From Deltaproteobacteria bacterium (GTDB taxonomy: Bacteria > Desulfobacterota > Desulfuromonadia > Desulfuromonadales > BM103), in contig SBFN01000239.1 in the NCBI GenBank assembly GCA_006226895.1, forward strand, positions 1 to 8,103: DNA of 8,103 bases. The letters are read 5' to 3'. The first letter of the stretch is position 1, and each line of letters starts with the position of its first letter. The position numbers and the translations under genes were made by a program. Of this stretch, positions 5,948-8,103 are shown in pieces. The notes under the pieces are model-generated. The model was given only the letters and a program-made list of their open reading frames with translations, did no database searches and had not been told where the DNA came from.

Positions 5948-7258
5948 ATGAAGAACCAGAAACCGGAGATATCTCCACTCTTTCTCAGCCAGTTTGAAGT
6001 TGACGAAACCGTACCCTTCCAGCGCCACCTGAACCGACTCGAAGTCGAAATCGGCCAGGAAGACTACAGCCGGCTGAAGCGGGTTGAGTTGCTTGATGAG
6101 GTCCCGAACGAAGTCACCTTTGCCAGCATGACAGAGATCACCGAGCGCCTGCTGAAAAGCACCCAGAACAATTACAACCGTGAGCTTTTAAAACGTCTGC
6201 AGGCCCGTATCTACCTCGACCCCATCCACTATTCCATCTACTACCGACTTCCGGATCGCTGCCTGCGCTTCGTAGCGACCTGGCGCAAGGAAGTCCTGCA
6301 GCGCTTCTTTACCGAAATCCCGATTAGCGATTCCGGTTGGCATCCCTGCGTCCATGCCCTGCCTGGATTTGAAGGGCGCTTTCTACCGGACGCCGCAGGT
6401 GGCGTCCTGCTCCTGCGCAACCTGCAGCATGACGACCGTCAGCAGCGCCCTCTGATCACAGCGAGCCACGGCCCTTACGATCCGCACACCCTCGAGGTGA
6501 CCCTCTACTTCCTACGCACCGGCAAAGGCGGCTCGGCGATCATCAACCTCGGCTTTGCCGGTCGCGAGCCCTTAACCGATGAGAATCTTGCTCAACTGGA
6601 AAGCTGGGGGGTCCCACTCAACCCGAGCAATATAGACGTCATCTATCCCTACGTTGATGAGCACGGCCATCCTTACTGCTACAAACTTGAAGAAGGCTTG
6701 CCCGGCTATGTTGCCGCGCTGGAGATCAGCTTGCCGGACCTGGTGATCGACATTCATGGTTGCGTGGGAACGTTCAGTGAAGATCGCCGCGTCGTGGTCG
6801 GTCTCGGCGGCCTGCCGCCCTTCCGGATCCCCGAGCAACTCGGAGAACTGCACCGCAAAAAAGACGTCTTCTATCTGCAACCTCATAACGAGATGCGGCA
6901 GGGTCTGACGTTGGTGCGAGACCTCTCCGAAGAGATGTACGTACAGTTCTGTGCCGACACGCATCACTGTTACAACTTCGCTCTGCTCGGCGGCATGCAG
7001 CTACTCGGCACACAGATCGATCCGCGTTTCGACACCGACAGCCTGCTCGAGGCTGAAGAGCGGGCCTTTTTGCCGAATGAAGACCTGCGCTGGCTGCCGG
7101 GCGCCGGGGCCAACGCTCTGCAGCGTATCGCCGCGCACAAGCTCAACCCGAGAGCCCAGTGCCTGCACGTCGAAATCCCCACTGCGGTACGCCGTAAGAT
7201 GGTGCTCAAACTGCGATCCCTGGAGATTGAATCTTCGCTTGATGCCAGTGGGCTGTAA
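5948..7258 (+). CDS. Protein of unknown function with amidohydrolase-like His/Asp motifs (436 residues)
   Basis: I do not recognise a named family with certainty. The product has no signal peptide or membrane helices and looks cytoplasmic. Residues 1-130 are helical and charged. The rest looks like an enzyme domain: PLITASHGPYDPHTLEVTLY (168-187) with H174, D178 and H180; DLVIDIHGCVGTF (264-276) with D268 and H270; HNEMRQG (313-319); and near the C terminus CLHVEIPTAVRRKM (405-418) with H407 and E409. A His-Gly after an early strand, a later D-x-H-x on a strand, and a final x-x-E-I/L-x-x-x-x-R block are arranged much as in N-formylglutamate amidohydrolase and related zinc-dependent (M14-like fold) hydrolases. 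I infer a metal hydrolase; substrate unknown. The ATG at 5948 has GGAA 5 bases upstream; an ATG at 5943 is in another frame. Nothing nearby suggests a pathway. Confidence 0.8.
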   Translation: MKNQKPEISPLFLSQFEVDETVPFQRHLNRLEVEIGQEDYSRLKRVELLDEVPNEVTFASMTEITERLLKSTQNNYNRELLKRLQARIYLDPIHYSIYYRLPDRCLRFVATWRKEVLQRFFTEIPISDSGWHPCVHALPGFEGRFLPDAAGGVLLLRNLQHDDRQQRPLITASHGPYDPHTLEVTLYFLRTGKGGSAIINLGFAGREPLTDENLAQLESWGVPLNPSNIDVIYPYVDEHGHPYCYKLEEGLPGYVAALEISLPDLVIDIHGCVGTFSEDRRVVVGLGGLPPFRIPEQLGELHRKKDVFYLQPHNEMRQGLTLVRDLSEEMYVQFCADTHHCYNFALLGGMQLLGTQIDPRFDTDSLLEAEERAFLPNEDLRWLPGAGANALQRIAAHKLNPRAQCLHVEIPTAVRRKMVLKLRSLEIESSLDASGL

Positions 7259-7567
7259 CTAAGGAGTTGATTGAATTTGTGTTACTCAACCCGGCACTAA
7301 AAAGGCCCTTCGATGAGGACTTCAAGAAGGCTGCGTGATCAACAAAGGCGACAACGACCTTGATACCCACCGAGAAGGACTTGTAGCAATACTTATAGAA
7401 AAGCCACAACCCACGAAAGTAATCTGGGTCATTTTAGTCTTGTATATCGTGACATTTAATCAAGCTATAAATTAGAATTGAAATTAAACTCATAAAGTAC
7501 ATTTTTTTGATTTTAATTGCAGAAGTGGTGACAATAATCGTGAGCCAATAAGAAAGCGTAAAGTGTG
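7259..7567. other. Gap between genes, AT-rich in its second half
   Basis: The first half (to about 7400) has base composition like the neighbouring genes, while 7410-7560 is clearly AT-rich, unlike the rest of the window. A TATAAAT at 7466-7472 and several TTG-type hexamers could form a promoter for the following lipoprotein gene, but no pair has good spacing. No clear terminator follows the 7258 stop; a 5-bp GTTGA/TCAAC pair at 7266-7270/7285-7289 is too weak. Possible tiny ORFs are listed separately. Confidence 0.5.
7335..7475 (+). CDS. Possible small single-pass membrane peptide (46 residues)
   Basis: GTG 7335 opens a 46-codon frame ending at TAG 7473-7475. The peptide has a charged N half (NKGDNDLDTHREG) and a hydrophobic segment KVIWVILVLYIVTF. 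AGAAGG lies 4 bases before the GTG. A second short frame, MLLNPALKRPFDEDFKKAA from GTG 7279, ends at TGA 7336-7338 and overlaps this start as GTGA, the overlap typical of coupled genes. The hydrophobic part falls in AT-rich DNA, where such residues arise by chance, and the two frames may instead be one degraded gene. Unrecognised and uncertain. Confidence 0.22.
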   Translation: MINKGDNDLDTHREGLVAILIEKPQPTKVIWVILVLYIVTFNQAIN

Positions 7568-8103
7568 ATGGGCGGTAAGCGAAAAGAACTCTTCTACATC
7601 TGCTTTTTTCTGCTTTTTGTAGCGGTTGGGTGTACGCAGACACTGTTCAAGCCGAGAGCCCTGGATAATGCCGCTCTTGAAACCCGATCGACTGTTAAAA
7701 GTCTACTGCAAAAAGCGCCCGATGGTGAGCGAACACTGGCACCAGAGCCACTTTGGCTGGCCACCCTGGAACCCCAGAAAGAGCTCACTTTTCTCGGCGT
7801 AACGGGTGAAGATGATCATACCTATGGTGCTCTACTCGAGATCGACCTAAGCAACGAGCGGCTGCGTTACCTCCCTCTCCCGGCTGATGCCCCCCCCCTT
7901 TCCATTCTGGCAAAACCGGAGCAGCGTGCTGCTCTGGAAGAATTGGTCGCAGCCTGGCCTGAAGGAAGGGGGCATTTAGTCGAACCTCTGGTCAGAGACA
8001 TCCCTCTGCATAAGGTAAGCGAGCGACTCACCTTTCCAATTCCGCAACCCAAGCAAATTTTCGCGGTGGCCGCCAATTATCCCAGCCATCTGTTCACCGA
8101 CCT
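7568..8103 (+). CDS. Lipoprotein with a fumarylacetoacetate hydrolase-type domain (3' end outside window)
   Basis: The frame is open from ATG 7568 to the window end (178 complete codons). GTG 7565 is an alternative start, and a TAA at 7559 excludes anything longer. Residues 1-22 look like a lipoprotein signal: basic GGKRKE, hydrophobic LFYICFFLLFVAV, then GC with C22; the -3 residue is A, so the lipobox (AVGC) is not ideal. The middle is unrecognised. Near the visible end, FPIPQPKQIFAVAANYPSHL (156-175) matches the opening block of FAH-family proteins (P-K-I-x-x-V-x-x-N-Y-x-x-H). Known FAH proteins hydrolyse or isomerise acylpyruvate-like C-C bonds in the cytoplasm using a divalent metal. The metal-binding acids would lie beyond the window and cannot be checked. 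A run of nine C (7890-7898) lies within codons for Ala-Pro-Pro. The ribosome site is weak. Domain call fairly sure; lipoprotein call moderate. Confidence 0.75.
   Translation, partial: MGGKRKELFYICFFLLFVAVGCTQTLFKPRALDNAALETRSTVKSLLQKAPDGERTLAPEPLWLATLEPQKELTFLGVTGEDDHTYGALLEIDLSNERLRYLPLPADAPPLSILAKPEQRAALEELVAAWPEGRGHLVEPLVRDIPLHKVSERLTFPIPQPKQIFAVAANYPSHLFTD
7890..7898 (+). repeat. Nine-base poly-C tract inside the lipoprotein gene
   Basis: Nine consecutive C encode part of D-A-P-P-L (residues 107-111). The signal peptide upstream and the FAH motif downstream share one frame, so the gene is in frame as given. Tracts of this length are prone to slippage in replication and in sequencing. Confidence 0.85.

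Noticed and set aside
7206..7409. Minus-strand frame with hydrophobic stretch SVGIKVVVAFVDHAAF, considered as a transposase remnant
   Set aside because: No family resemblance could be established, no ribosome site is seen, and it overlaps the 3' end of the 436-residue gene.

Overview
The window looks like chromosomal DNA of a moderately GC-rich, Gram-negative deltaproteobacterium, most likely of the Desulfuromonadales/Geobacter group. This rests on recalled family resemblance, not a search: a DUF3014-like tail, a DUF815/COG2607 AAA+ ATPase, a lipoprotein joining SPOR and NlpC/P60 domains, and two intergenic palindromic repeats of types I associate with these genomes. There is no rRNA, tRNA, CRISPR array, transposase or phage gene.

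Left part (1-1008): the 3' end of a plus-strand gene (1-189) runs into a perfect hairpin terminator. About 0.65 kb without convincing genes follows. It is a chain of hairpins built around two related palindromes lying in inverted orientation, plus a nested hairpin. It closes with an exact inverted copy of the first terminator (856-884), which serves the minus strand. Between that copy and the ATPase stop lies a possible small minus-strand membrane peptide, split across two frames at an A AAG GGC heptamer.

Middle (1009-3305): a divergent pair. The minus-strand DUF815 ATPase faces a plus-strand unit made of an 84-residue protein of unknown function and an RlmI-like SAM-dependent methyltransferase. 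Both directions have plausible sigma70-type promoters in the shared 195-bp gap.

Right part (3306-8103, all plus strand): a 79-bp palindromic intergenic repeat; a lipoprotein peptidoglycan hydrolase (SPOR plus NlpC/P60); a 14-helix DHA2-type MFS exporter; a 436-residue protein of unknown function with histidine/acid motifs recalling N-formylglutamate amidohydrolases; a roughly 300-bp gap, AT-rich in its second half, with possible tiny ORFs; and a lipoprotein, cut by the window end, that appears to carry a fumarylacetoacetate hydrolase-type domain. These genes do not form an obvious single pathway; envelope-associated proteins (two lipoproteins and one exporter) dominate. The most unusual items are the repeat-hairpin region at 200-884, the split small ORF at 884-1002, the predicted lipoprotein FAH-like protein with a 9-C tract, and the amidohydrolase-like unknown protein.
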